This document shows positions 46,406-59,689 of a DNA stretch of 64,000 nt, one piece after another (positions within the stretch are counted from its first letter, which is position 1; every line of letters starts with the position of its first letter). The translations under genes were made by a program, and so were the position numbers. Origin of the DNA: Acanthaster planci (lineage: Eukaryota > Echinodermata > Asteroidea > Valvatida > Acanthasteridae). The stretch spans positions 1,595,030 to 1,659,029 of the forward strand of contig NW_019091431.1 of assembly GCF_001949145.1 (NCBI RefSeq). The letters run 5' to 3'. The notes beneath the pieces are model-generated. The model saw nothing but the letters and a program-made list of their open reading frames with translations, was not told where the DNA came from and ran no database searches.

Positions 46406-48700
46406 CTGGGGGGAGTAGATATGAAAGCAGGGGCGAAAGTTGAACAAAATGGTGTTTAGGTCTCCCCTCCCCACGAAGGGTGGACACGCCCACGAAAATC
46501 CATAATATTTATGATAACAACAAATACGACAAACCACAGAACAGTATCCATTGGCAATGCAGTGGGGCAGGGTAAACTCAACTTGCCCCTTCCATTAATC
46601 TGGAAGCAATTACAAAATAGGCCTATATTTATGACTTTCCAGAAGACTGGAAATTAGGTAGTCCACAATAAGCCAACATGAATACATTATGAAGAATATT
46701 ACCCAGTCCGGGCGGTGGCTTAAACCGCTTTTGTTCTCACCAAACTCCCGAGTAAACGACCTAGCGCCCTCTGTAGTCAAGCGCTTGGTACCTCTCCAGC
46801 TACAGACTCCCAGATAATTGTGGAAACAGTCTCGTATTGCAGCCTACATGTACATGTATGTGGCGCATAATCAGAATTCTCACAAGAGAGCCCATTTTAT
46901 GTCCACTTCTTGTTCATCCATGGATCTGTACTTTCTGGATCATCAGCGATATAGGTCTGGCAAAAGTTCACATTTAATGCAAACTATGGAACACAGAGCA
47001 CCCCCGCCGCGCCTTGTGTCATTGTTATACTGGTATCTCAGGAATTCTTTTCTGACATCTAGGGGGGATGATTAAGTAACAATAGGCTAGAGTGTGTATA
47101 GGAACTAATATCTTTGATAGGGTTGGACTTGCTGGGAGGGGGGGGTTACCCTATGCCCCATTTCGTGCACGCGTGCCGGGTGTAAAACTTCACGCTTCAC
47201 AACTGAACTGAACAGGTCGAAAGAGGGCGCTCTTTAACTGACCACGAAGGAGCAACAGAGCACTTTGTACCAGGCCCTGTACGTTAGACACGAGTAGTTT
47301 CGCACATAAAGCAATTAAATAAATAAATAAATTTTAAAAAGAGGTACTTTGGATTTTTATCTTTGGAAAAAAGTACTCTGAAGATTTTACCCCTAAATTA
47401 AAAAAAAAATAGTTTTGAGGGGCTACTTTTCGATTTTAAGAAAAGAGGAAAGATAATAAAAGACGTTCACCTTTTTTTGGAAATCCGCACGGTCCGTGTT
47501 CGACTGCGTTTTGAAAACCCTTGGTAGCGATCCTTACATATTAATATGGATGTACGGTTATACGTTAATCTTGCCTTAAGTTATCTTTTAAAGGGAAGTG
47601 AAGATTAATGCAAATGATTTGTTGAAAACTGTTCGTCTTGTTTGGCAAGTAGAGAACTGAAATTGTGCTGCTGTGACGTTATTCCAGCAAAACGGCCATT
47701 TCACTTTGTACTTACGGCAGCGTTATAGTTTGCTTTCATGGCTCGTTTCATTATTGAGTTAATTAATTCGAAAACGCAAAAAGGCGTCGCAAGTGGGAGT
47801 TAAACAGAAACCCACAAGAATTTCTGCACTCTATAGGGAATCAACAGCTCAGTATAAAAAAAAAATCAATCTGAGAAACTCTGTATTTAACAACTAGTCT
47901 TTTCACAAATTAATTACATATTTCTCATAAGTTTACTTCTGGTGATACAATGCTATGGGGTTTTATTTTAGATAGAATTTTCTTTAGAATTTTGCCTGAT
48001 TGTAGATAAAGAAACCACACGTATACTGAGCACGGATTTTGCAACATCAGTATTGCGCAATTTCGCGAAAACGTTCTCTCCTCTGGAAATTCCCGAGAGG
48101 AGAAACGGCCGAGGGGATGGGAGTTCACCAGGTGGTCATAACCTTATTAGGAAAGATTAGTAAATTGTAATACATTGTATTTCACACATGACCGTAAAGT
48201 AGTTCCGGGATTTTATTTGTCGCCGGAGTTAGTCTCAGCAGGAAAACACCGCCCCCCAAAAAAGGCTAAATTCAAACGTTAAATTCATTTTGAAACCAGC
48301 AAGGTTGGGTCCTGGGATGGGCTTAAACTTTTATATCGATTCTTAAAGGAAATATACTGACCAATTTCAAAATGAAATAACCACTGACCCTGTATAAAGA
48401 CCCAAACGGGTCCAAATTACAAAATCTGAGCGAAAACACTTTTGTTATACCAAATTTGCATATGAATTAGTCTGCTCTTTGAAACCTCGAGTGCTCTGGA
48501 TTTCTCATCGGTAGTTTCGTAACCCTCGAATTCCCCGTTTGAGCTATTCTTAGCAAATAGTGTCATGACAGACGTACACCTTCTAGAATGATCGCTCGTT
48601 GGGAGGGGCGGGAGCGGAAAAAGTAGTTCCGTTGCTGTCTAGTTTCGCAACTACCCTAAAAAGATGGACTTTCCACTGCCTATTTTTAAAAGAGACTTAC
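46406..48700. other. Upstream region or first intron of nitrobindin copy B
   Basis: No coding exon recognised. It holds two AGCGCCCTCT motifs (46763-46772 plus strand; 47222-47231 minus strand) and otherwise AT-rich sequence. Confidence 0.5.
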
Positions 48701-48800
48701 CAACGGCCGGGAATCCCAAAATTTCACGAAGATATGTCTCATCTCTGAGAGATTTCGCAATCATCCGTTTCTTAGTAACTGTCTTGCTTCCTTGCCTCAT
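48701..48800 (-). CDS. Candidate 5' coding exon of nitrobindin copy B
   Basis: The frame from ATG at 48800 reads MRQGSKTVTKKRMIAKSLRD and runs on to GFPAV, ending one base into a codon at a strong donor (GTTG|GTAAGT). The acceptor at 46405 resumes with CT GAC ATG, giving AD then the known MAKLHEG start in phase. An in-frame ATG also exists at 48917, so the extension would be about 35 or 74 residues. Joining the two exons is inference; the exon could instead belong to another gene. Confidence 0.45.
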
Positions 48801-48917
48801 CCCACCATTAATTAATGGTACTTCGATTTCAACTCTGAGAACGCGAACAACACAGAGGCCATGCACAAGTTGATCTGTGCGTGCCCAACAGCCGCGTTTT
48901 CGAATTAAAATCACCAC

Positions 48918-50116
48918 GAAGAATACATTCTAACCGTAACTTTCCTTATTATACAGTGCTAGTGAGGTCCACCAAAATTATACACAGCGGCAGTCCTTAC
49001 TACATTATATCAATGCAACATTTTGCTCTATCGAACAAGAAAACAGTCTTCCAGATACACAGATACATGTAGCTTATCAAAATGGCGGCACCAGTCCTGC
49101 ACCCACTTTATACACGACTCAACGATGGTCAATAGGTTTACATATTATCATTCGCCTCCACCACTGTACCATTACGTGTCATGTTATTAGTGCATTCTTG
49201 CTTTATATTTGTAAAGTGAACCTTGAACTTGCACTTCGATTCATCCTATCTTGTAAATTAATTTATAAAATATTGTTGATGTGATTTGTAAAATTTACCT
49301 TCAAATCAACACTCTTGCTTCATTAAGTAAAAGTAGGAATTCTGCTGTAAAACGAGCTACAAGTATTAATCTTTTAAAGTGAGAACTCGCAGTTTCATGC
49401 CATTGATTCATATTCAAATTATGAATGGGAAAAAATGAACACCATAAGAAAAAACATAACAAATTCGTTAAGCAATGTAATCTCCCGCATGCGCGTCGTG
49501 GTTGCTTAATACCGCGGCGACCGGCCGACCTGCAACGTCATCACTACCGTACCGAAAGGCAACGCCTGCTCGGAGCCCTAATGCCGTCATGATTTTTGAT
49601 TTTCCCCCGATTGAATTCAGTACAAACTTTATCAAATATGTCGCCACGCACCATAGCTGATTGCTGGTAATGTTGCACATCAGTACTTATGTTGCTGGTT
49701 TCTGGGCTCCACCGTGACCCACCACAGCACCGTCTAAGCGAACAAAGGGATTCAAGCGTGGGTCACTGTTAGCTGCCTATTACGTGGGAGATCAAGTTCA
49801 CTGTGAAAACTGACGGGATGGTTTCCGCAGCCATGGACAAATTGAAAAATGCTCGTCTCTTCGATTTGAAACTGAATCCTGCAGTATGCTGAGGATTTTT
49901 GTCAAGGTATGAACAGAATGTGGTATCGTTAAAGAGCTACATCGCAAGGACATTTCAACGCATCACACCGCTTTGTTCTGTGCAGCCGGGCCGCATCGAC
50001 GGGACCATTTTTTTGTGGTTTCCCCCGCAGCTCGAAGTGACGGTTCCGCTTGCTTCACAGCTTCCGGGTATTACCGACGTTTCATCAAAACACTGTCGTG
50101 CAATATTGATCACTCA
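48918..50116. other. Interval upstream of the 93-residue gene
   Basis: Divergent region between the candidate nitrobindin B first exon (minus) and the unknown gene (plus). It contains a CpG-rich patch near 49490-49570 and a small upstream ORF at 49833-49892. No other coding signal. Confidence 0.45.
49833..49892 (+). other. Upstream ORF, 19 codons
   Basis: CAGCCATGG is a near-ideal initiation context. The frame reads MDKLKNARLFDLKLNPAVC then TGA, 224 bases before the ATG of the unknown 93-residue protein. It would be expected to reduce or regulate translation of a downstream frame on the same transcript; co-transcription is not shown. Confidence 0.35.
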
Positions 50117-50752
50117 ATGGCGTCAGACACAACAGACATTAGCCGGGAATCTGCTGAACTTTTGGACATCAAATGGCAGGACAAGACCAGCAAGAAGCAC
50201 CCGTATTCTTGTGGTTTTTCCGGCAGTCGTCTGCGCCTCGTCGAGTTCTCTGAGAAACACGACTACTGCTCCATTCAATTTCAAACAGGTAACACTGATA
50301 TGAACGTCAAATTTAAAGTGGCATACAGTCGTACGTAAACAAAATATGTAGCGTAAATCTAGTCAGAGATGTAGCCTACGATTCGACCGGTTGTTCAATC
50401 GATGTTAAATTCATTTAAAATTTGGATCTGATTTGGATAGCTTTACCGCGGACGTTAGAACTATTCCGTTTAATGTATTATTAATCGAAGTAATAATTTA
50501 ACAACTATCACGGAGGAACACATCACAAGTTTTCTCTTGAACATATTGTCACTTATCGTCTAATTATTCACCATTCTTTTTGAAATCTCACGCAGTCTCT
50601 CATTCCTCCGTTTTCTGTTTTCTTGGATTGTCTGTTTTGCAGAATCTTTGAAGCCCGTGTGGATTGGAAGTCAGTTACAGAGACCGTCACATGCTGTTTT
50701 AACTGGAAGTATCCTCCAGTATCACCAAATGGCCGACACTAAAACCCAGTGA
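50117..50752 (+). CDS. Unrecognised 93-residue protein, two coding exons
   Basis: Exon 1 (50117-50288) starts at ATG in TCAATGGCG and ends one base into a codon at G|GTAACA. Exon 2 (50643-50752) follows a strong acceptor (CTGTTTTGCAG) and ends in TGA; phases agree. The product begins MASDTTDISRESAELLDIKW, is rich in charged and aromatic residues (YCSIQFQTESLKPVWIG), and ends MADTKTQ. I see no signal peptide, membrane segment or zinc motif, and I do not recognise the family. The alternating pattern could suit a small beta-rich domain. An AATAAA at about 52726 would imply a 2 kb 3' UTR. It could also be one exon pair of a longer gene. Confidence 0.5.
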
Positions 50753-53700
50753 CAATCTCTTAAAACAACAACTAAGTAAACTTTTCAAAGCAGCCCAAAG
50801 GAAACCTTTTGCTCCCTCTCAACTTAATTGTCGCTTTTGTCCACATTTTTGCTTGAAACGTTGGATCAAAATATGTAGGAGAAACTCTTCACTCTCTGAT
50901 CAGTTTGCATGCCCTAAGTTGAAGGAGTAGCAAAGGTCACTAGAAATTATCCAGTTTGAAGATGATGGATTTTTTCTCTGATATCTCAGTTCTGAACAGA
51001 AAAAAGAGAAAGAAACCAGAGTGGGGTCTTTTCTGTCGGTTTCACTGGACACGCGCAGGACACGCGCCAATGTCTGGCCAGCTGTTACCGCAGTTAATCC
51101 CCCATAGCCTTTGCCTTGGAGACTGCACCGTTCACCCTTCTGATAGTATTGTATGTATTCTGGACGAAGTAACCTCGCATAAATCATGCAGTTAATTAGC
51201 CATTAGACTCCCCGGGCCATGCATAGTACAGACGATATGATTGATCATCTGCTGCGGCCATTTGTTCACAGCTGATATATCAGAGAATTCCAGTGTGAAC
51301 TTGGCCATTATTTTGGAGTGGGCGAAGATATATTTTTTGTAGGAAACGCTTTCGTTGGACTCTGGTTCCGTTGTGAATACTTGGCCAGGTCGCATTTGAT
51401 TTTCAACAAGTTCATTTTTTTCTAAATGACCTACTTGAATATTATGACAAGCTTGAAATTTAAAGCAGATTTAAAGCAGACTCATGGATCATTACACTGG
51501 CAACGCGTGGGGACTTATTGGTAAGGTTGGCATGCTGTGATGGTAAGGGCTGTGATTTTCTGGGCCTGTCTATGGTTGTTAGGCATTTAGAGCAAAACAT
51601 TGTATTTTCTTTAAGGTGAATTTCTGTTTGCAACCCTTGTTCTTTGGCACCTGCTTCCAAGACGCATCTAACAGTTTGAGTTGATGGACCTTCTTGCTTC
51701 TTATGGACGAGCGCTTGCTGTGCGGCAGTTGTGCACTAAGCGAATAGCATGTAGGTTGTACTTATTGGAGTAACCCTAGATATCGTAGAACAAACAATTT
51801 TATTGAGCATGCTCTGTGTTTCCCGGTTTACAAAATGGAGAATGGAAATGTTGCGGTTTTGGACATATTTCGGGAAAGTTTTTCCCCCAAAACTGCTATT
51901 TTCACAACCAAGAAGCACAGAATGTGGTAATGTATTTATTATTATATATTTGATATTTTGATAATCAGCATACGAGATCGAGAAGCCATTGTTAAATATG
52001 TATTTTAGAGGTTAAAATATTGTAGGACCGTCTAACCTTCACTCCAAATTGGACGATCCTTTCATGTGGCTGCACTGTTCACTGGTAGTTTAAATAAGGT
52101 CATGTGTAGTGCATACTTTAAAAATCCATGCAACCACACATAATGATATATCAAACTCAGTCAGCCTATATTCTACATTCTTAAGTTATACTCAGTTGCT
52201 ATTTGGTTGGCAAAAATGCTCTGAAATGTTAATATGCATCATTAACAGACAAGATTTCTGACCATGCAAATGCAATCATAAAATGTGACTTGTTTGGCAG
52301 AGCCTGTCTTGATCAACAAAAAACTTCAGCTTTTTAAGTCCTCAAATTGACATGTCCTGGAAAGTATCAGCTGCATTGATTTATTATATCCAATTAAAAT
52401 CCCCAAATACTTTGTACATGTTTAAACTATGCCATCTTTCTTGATACTTGTAGTCTTTGAGGTATTGAGTTTGGGCAAATATTAATGGTAAAAACATGCA
52501 TGCATCTCACCAGCAACCAGAGACTTTGTTGCTATTTTTAGAGCATTCACATGTTTTATTCATCTGTGCATGTGCCAAATGAAAGAACACTGCAGCATGA
52601 CATGCATGATATTCCTCCTGTATTCTGTAGGTCTTTTATTGAATACATAACACTGTTTTTACTGTTTGTCGTGTTTTTACATGATGTAGATCAAGAGATG
52701 GATATTGAGAGAACATAATTTGTTGAATAAAATACTGTTGCATTTTAATTCATGTGAACCATGTCCAGTTTCATGTTATTGTGAACATGTGTATTAAAAC
52801 TCAGTTGCTGTATGAGTAGTTCTCATTTGGCTAGAGACTCTGCCATTGCCAGTCAAAACAATGTTCAACATTAGTCAAAGTTATGCTTCCCTGCACAGTT
52901 GTTACATAAACCAAAAGGCCAACCAATTCCAAGGCCAAATGGCCATTAGTCCAAGTCTGGCAACCAACAGTTTCTCATGGGATGAGCTTGCATTTTTCTC
53001 CAGAGGACAGTCTCTTTGGCTGTTGTTGATTCCCTAGTCATGCTGGCACAACCAGACTTTTACTCCTGCACTGTGCTGCATCTGGCAGGGTCATGGATCA
53101 GCATACCTTTTGCTGTGGTGCAAAAATTCTTTTTGGTGTATTTTCAAAACTTTTTAGAATCAAGAGAACAATCAAAGAAAACTTGTACAGTTCAGCACTT
53201 GCATATTGTTAATAGAGTAATCAATACTGATGTGTACTTCATTATTTTTCTCCATCATATATAATCAATATTACAGACAAATTACTGCCCTATCCCGTCC
53301 TGACCGGTTTAGTTTTTCTTCGGCCCAGACTTTGAGATTACAACATCCCCCCCTCTTCAAAATAACAAGATGAACAAAATAATTAATGCAGTCAAAAGAC
53401 TTAAAAACATTTGCACCTTTAATTTGGATAATTTCATCTGGCATAAAGACTGATTCCCAAACATCAACATATTTTGGGCTCTGTGGAATTCTTGGGAATG
53501 ACAGTACAACATGTAGAATACATGATGAGAATGATAAATTTGATATACTTTAGAAAGCAGAGGAGGTTGGAATATTGTTTTTGACAAAACCTTCACACCA
53601 TACGATGTTCCATTTTACTCAGTGTATTACATTGCTCATGTAGTACACAAGGCCCTGCAGAGCCCAAATGTTGTGCATGCAGTATGCAATATTGGCTCAT

Positions 53701-56700
53701 GCACTTCATGTACTAGGTTCAAGGGTCAGCAAGCATTGTTCATGGTACAGTTCATGGGAATGTGTTTTGTTAACAGATGCTGGGTCATTCAAGTTCAACA
53801 TATAGTGTGTGTGTGTGTGTGTGTGCGCATACAGTGTGAACCATGTACATGTACATGACCAATGCATATTACATGTATCATAACTTCCTGGATGATACAG
53901 ATGGCAGCACCTAGTGATGCTATTTTTTTTTACATGCTTTAATAGCAAAGAATTCCTTTTTAATGGCCATGTAGTATCCTCAAAAGTGTATTTGTTTTCT
54001 GATTGTCTAGATAGCTGCTTAATATAAGTACACTCTCTTTGTCTCTAAATAACGGCAATGAAGATAGTCCTGGGCATTGAGATTTTGATATAATTTTTGG
54101 AACTATTATGGCAAAATACCTTTTTTCTTTGAGTGTTATTTTTTTATTATATTATTCTGGGGAGAGGTTTCACTGGAAACTCTCTTTGGAAAAATTGGGA
54201 AAGCCATATAAATATTTCCCCCACAGTTCTTTTTCAAACAGGTGATGTGTTCATACACAGAATTATCGCTCATTCTGTCATCTAAAAACAAAACATTTTT
54301 TAACATGTGGAAATTGTAACTTACTCTAGCCATGCTTTATCCAACAGTATTTCATGAAAGTAATTCTTGTAGTGGATAAAGGGGGTTATACATTTAAAAC
54401 AGGAAAATTTCAGGAAAAAAATCCATACAGGCAGACAAACAAACAGGCTACATGTATATCCGGTAAAATGTTTTGACATGAAGAAAACCGTGAAGCTGAA
54501 AATGCTCATAAGATGTTAAGTTTAAAATATTTGCCACATTTTTAATTTTTTTATACAGTCTGTGCTAACGGACTGGACCCAACCAACCATGGTGGAAGAA
54601 TACCAACCCCATCAGGCTTGGTAGTTGAGCAGTTGAATTATCGTTGCTCATGGTTTGAATTATGAATCTGTCTCAAGTTAATTTTTCAATTTTTATTCAC
54701 AATGCTTGAGAAACACTAGCTACTCGCGCAGTTCTTGTAAAATGTTTGTGATTATTTTTTACCCTTCTCCTCTTTTAGCAAATTTCCTGATGACATATCC
54801 ATCTAAACATCTGTTACCTTGGAACTGATCTTTTTATTTCTTGTGCAGTGTGTAGACAAAGCCTAGCATAAAATTATTAATTTTCCATGGCTTACGATGT
54901 GATAAGTAAAATTGAAACCAAACAATTTTACATGTACATGTACACTGTACGTGCTTAGCTGATACATGAACCGCTTCACAGTTATTGATGTACATTTTAC
55001 GGTGTACATTGTGTGTGGAACGACAATACTAGGCTGGTGATCTATGATCCCTGTTGCATGGCAACAGTGCTCATTAGCATGTAGGAGTTTCAAAAAGCTT
55101 GGCTACATCATACTTTTGGCTTCAGGGAATATTAGGCCCATTACTCAGGAGCTCTGACCAAATACACATTAGATCTTCTTCAGTCTCGGGTACAGAAAAG
55201 TACTTTAATGTTAGGCTAACCCCCAGTGTTTTTTCCAATGGTTTGGATGTGGAATGCTTTTAAACACATGCAGATTTTCAGCAAGGGATGAAACCTTTAG
55301 AAAGCCAAACTTTGGATAATGGCATCTGCAGTTCTATTGAATTTTTAAGGGTCAAGACCCTGGCCACCCTTTCACAAGGATCTATGCATATCATTAGGTT
55401 GATTCTATCAAACATATTGTTATTGCACAGTGTAGGCCTACATGTGGCTGTGTGGTCTATAGACTGACAATACAGTTGTGTCTGCCTGTATGCCATCGAA
55501 CCTTGGCCATACATAAATTTTGCTAGTGTAAATACGTGCACACAACCCAAAAGCAGCACTATACACGCCAAATATACACTGCACAATCATCATCGACAAA
55601 TTACAAACTGATGGCTGCATATTTTTAAGAAAACAGCCAGGCATAAGCGTTTCATGAGACAGAGTATTCTAGTGAATGTACATTTCTTAACTTCCTTTTT
55701 ATTTGAAAATGATCAGCAAGAACTGGAAAAATATTTAGTCATTTTCATGATTATCACGTCTGTTGTGGCATGCATGTACATACATGTAGAACAGAGAGAA
55801 AATAACATAACTCAATTACAAATGTATGCTTTGCTCCATTGACCTTTATTTTCATTGCGCGCTTATGGGAAATTAAGTTTGTATTAAAAAGCCCAATCTC
55901 TTGGCTAGGATTGACTCTAAAGGGAGGGGTGATGGAGGTCTATCAGTGGTAGGTTTGGATTCAGCATATTTTATCTAGGCTCATTACCATTATTTTTATT
56001 CACATACAATATACTGCATTCCTAAATCGTCTAAAAGTGGCTTCTACAAGAACCCCAATTGGGTACCCAAATGGGTACAATTATGTGAAATGAATGCATC
56101 CACGTGTGTGGCAAATAATGCCCCTTTTTCATGGTACTCATTTCTTCAGACATTTCTGGTTCAAGATACTGTTCTTTTTGTATTAATTTAGGTTTTTTCT
56201 GGAGAAGGGAATGCATTTGTTTTTCATTTGTGTGCACTACAGAAGAATGTTCAATGCTCCATTTGCTCTATTTCCTGGTCATTTTGTTGAGCACTGTGGA
56301 AATTGAGATTATTGGATGGGTTATACAGTGTACTATGGAAGGCAGTCACAAACATCAGAGGATTACATACATGGACATGTTAATTGCCATAGCATTAGGG
56401 TCAGTGGGATGTGGGGGGACAGGGCAGCTGTCCCCACCCTCCCCAGTGGACGGGTCACTCTTTTCTGAAGGAATCATAAGCATCAATGTGTTGGAAACAT
56501 TTCTTCCACCTTTCTTCAGGGGATGAGAAATTTTACATAAATGCTTAAATATCAACCGCTGCTCTTACAAAAAATTCCATTTTGCCCCGTGAACCAAAGT
56601 TTTCGATATTCTGCTGATCAAGATTTTTGGGGATCGTAGGTTTCAGGTTGAAACACTGTGTCTTTCAGTACGACAAATTCTGGTGCTTGAGACACAGATT

Positions 56701-57021
56701 CCAATTTATCGGGTTCATGGATTGTAATCCTTTAAAGGAATGAATGGAAATTCATTTTGGCTTGAGAAAGACACTGTCAGGATCAAAATGTAAGATGCTG
56801 CAATTTTTAAGCTTTGCATTTCTGGCCACATTAATAACAAGTGAGTTTGCAGATTTCCTGTTTTCTTATTCCTTTCAATATTTAAAATTATGAATCATGG
56901 AAAAGGGGATTTTATCAAACACTCACCCTGTGCTGAATTTTAACAGATGTAATTAGTTTCTTAATTCTGTTTGTTTTTGTTAAGTTGTCTTTTTTAATCT
57001 ACATTTTCACAGACACACACT
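50753..57021. other. No gene recognised
   Basis: AT-rich sequence, possibly starting with 3' UTR of the preceding gene. It has a (GT)n microsatellite near 53803-53825, several ACATGTACATGT palindromes, and a short GGGGACAG/CTGTCCCC hairpin near 56415. No exon with family similarity on either strand. Confidence 0.45.
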
Positions 57022-57275
57022 CAGTGGCATGGCGAAAAAATTTGGGGGGGGGTGTGTGCCAGAGTCAATTTGCTGACTTGTAACCTGTTTGCCAACCTTG
57101 TGTCATGTAAAATTAACAAAGTGATCCATTGTACGCTACATTCCTTGCTTTGGGGAAATGCCGATGGCTGTATATCTTTTATGTACTATATTTGGATTCA
57201 TTTGCAGACTGAAGCTCTATCGTCCGACTGGAATTGATTATTTAGGGGGTGTTGTGATTCCCCACACCCCCCCAG
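57022..57275. mobile_element. Possible hAT-like MITE remnant
   Basis: It begins CAGTGGCATGGCGAAAAA followed by a G run, close to the CAGTGGCGTAGCCAG terminus of many hAT-type MITEs. A C-rich stretch near 57262-57275 may be the decayed opposite end. Confidence 0.35.
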
Positions 57276-57308
57276 TCACTAGGTTCCTGCACATGCTGCA
57301 TCCATTGA

Positions 57309-57741
57309 TGACTCGAGTCACATTTTTGGCAACTGGACTTGAGTCGCGATGGATAAGTAACTCTGCACAAATCACTGCGAGCAAATGTCCCAACTCAAGT
57401 CCCTCATCAGAAGACCAGACTAGAGTGAAAGTTTGAAGACCTGAGTGCCGAAATAAAAGCAAATATCTTCACCAAAAAATTGGCATTGACTTTTAGTGCA
57501 GGCATGTAATATCCATGTCACATGATATTATCATCAGGAGCAAGATGTGGTGTGACCACATGTAGTAACCCAGAGGTTCATTTAAAATGCCACTAAATGA
57601 CCTCTCTTGGTTTTTATTCATCGCATTGTATTCAAAGTTTTTTGAATCAAATTGACTTGAGCTGAACACCTGACTTGACTTTTTGGCTTAATGACTTGAC
57701 TTGGTTGGAGCCATAAAAGTAGTGACTCGTTACAACTCTGA
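57309..57741. repeat. ACTTGAGTC-rich inverted/direct repeat, MITE-like
   Basis: Many direct and inverted copies of ACTTGAGTC/GACTTGAC occur (57311, 57337, 57391 and 57650-57710). The segment ends GTGACTCGTTACAACTCTG, resembling the CAGTGTTGTAACGAGTCAC terminus of hAT-type MITEs. The left end is not clear. Confidence 0.45.
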
Positions 57742-59689
57742 CCACCTGTACCTCTTAATTTCTAAGGGTTTTTATGTCAATGCAGCATGAAAGACTTGTA
57801 TGGATCTCTGTAAGTTGAGGACTGTCTGTTTAGGTTTAGTGAAGAAAATGACTTGCAACCCCCCCAAAGAAATCAAGAACGAAAGTAAGTTGCCAATCAA
57901 CAAAGTCATTTACATGAAATTATCTCAATTGGAAGTACTTTTACTAAGGGTAATCACATCAGTTTTATTTGAATCATAATAGTTGGAGTGCCTGACATTT
58001 CTATCCAAGCAGAATCTTTCTCAAAGGCAAATCATAGCTAGGAAGGAGTTTGCATCGGTTTTTGTACTGTATGATATCATGATCGTTGCCAGCATCATAG
58101 TCATCATTATCGTTACCTCTGTCATTACACATACCTTCAGTGTCAGTATCACCCTCCTACTTGTTAGTTTTTGTTGAATGTTTTAACCAACGGGTCCATC
58201 TTCAGTACAGTCATCTACAGAAATTGTCATTTGGGTTAGATCCAGTTTTAGACGAAGGGGATTGCTGTATACAATTGCTCATGGGGAGGGAGTTATGCAA
58301 CTCAACTTCAAACAAGATATTCTGAAATTCTCATGAAACCAGTGTCAATATGAAATCAAATTTCTCTGTTTATGTCCCTGGATGAAACTAAACCTCCAAA
58401 TTTAATATGATCGTTAATTGACAGGTTTGCAACTGTGACAGATCTGTTTTATTGGATTCTCTTATTTTATTCTCTTGTATTGCCTCACATGCCATTCGCA
58501 TGGCACATTACTTACAAGGCCTCAGATGTGTAGTGATTACTTGATCTGGTTTTTGTTAAATAAAAATGCCATTAAGTCCTAAACAACGTGCCTTCTTATT
58601 CTCTGGTTACAGACGTCCAAAGCACATCTGCTTTTCACTCTTACCCCTATGGCAGTAACTCAGCCATTTTATTGGGGGGGGGTGCAGGTTAACATGTGTC
58701 ATTTGGATCACCTGCAATTGGTGTTGGCAGTAGCCACAGTACAGTCTCGGAATTAACATCAATTGCTTGTTCAATATCTACAGTTTCCTGAGGGAAGGGA
58801 AAACCAATTATTATGTGTTAACCTCATGGCCTGTTGAAATTTATTGCTCTGCCTCAATGACAGATGTGGCGGGGACCAACCTAACAAATCATGTTTTCCT
58901 GTGATGGGTGGTGAAGGCACCCCCAGAATTTGTGTCCATGTTTTTTCATCACTTAAAGGAATTTGGGCATTTTCGTTATTGTTACAGTGATACCCAAATC
59001 ATGATTTTACATTTTAGATATAATTTTGGGAACTTAACATTCACTTTTCACTTTTTTTCATAAAAAAGACACTATTGCAGAAGTGTTACGTCGTCTTATA
59101 CTTTGTCAGAAAAAGAATTCTGACGTGTCTTGTGAAATCTGAACACCCAGGGATGACCCATAACATGAAGAAGCAATATTCTAGATGGCTTGATTGTTGG
59201 AATTTAAAATGTGCTATGTCCCAGATTGTATTCCCGAGACGTGTGCCTGAATTTTCCACTCTACCCTGTGGAAAAACAAATCACATTTCCAAAGTCAGGG
59301 TTGTGACAAAAGGGAGTGGTGAATGTAATCTCCGTGTATATCTGAAGTCCAGATGTTTTCTACCTGTTTCATTGTCAGCTTGTGGAGGACAAATGTTACA
59401 TGTTTATAGAGTACCATAATGCTCTCAGGAATGTGGGAGCTGCTGAAGTATCTCACAAGTTTAAATCTGAACTCAGCTATTCCACAAAAGTTTGTTGCAT
59501 TGGTCCAAAGTTTAAAATATATATTTTCATTTAACGGTACATGTACATATATGAAAAGATAATGCTTAGCCCCCACCTTGGAGAATTAGATTTGGGGGTC
59601 TTTGTTGAATCTGTAAACTGTTTATGCACACTTAATACATAGTTCAACAGGTGACACATCAGTAACTACTCCTGTGTTCCACCCATCTA
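57742..59689. other. No gene recognised
   Basis: About 1.9 kb of AT-rich sequence with a G run near 58675-58683. No splice-bounded coding exon with family similarity was seen on either strand. Confidence 0.4.

Noticed and set aside
53706-53948. Open frame with THTHTHTH
   Set aside because: Translation of the (GT)n microsatellite near 53803.
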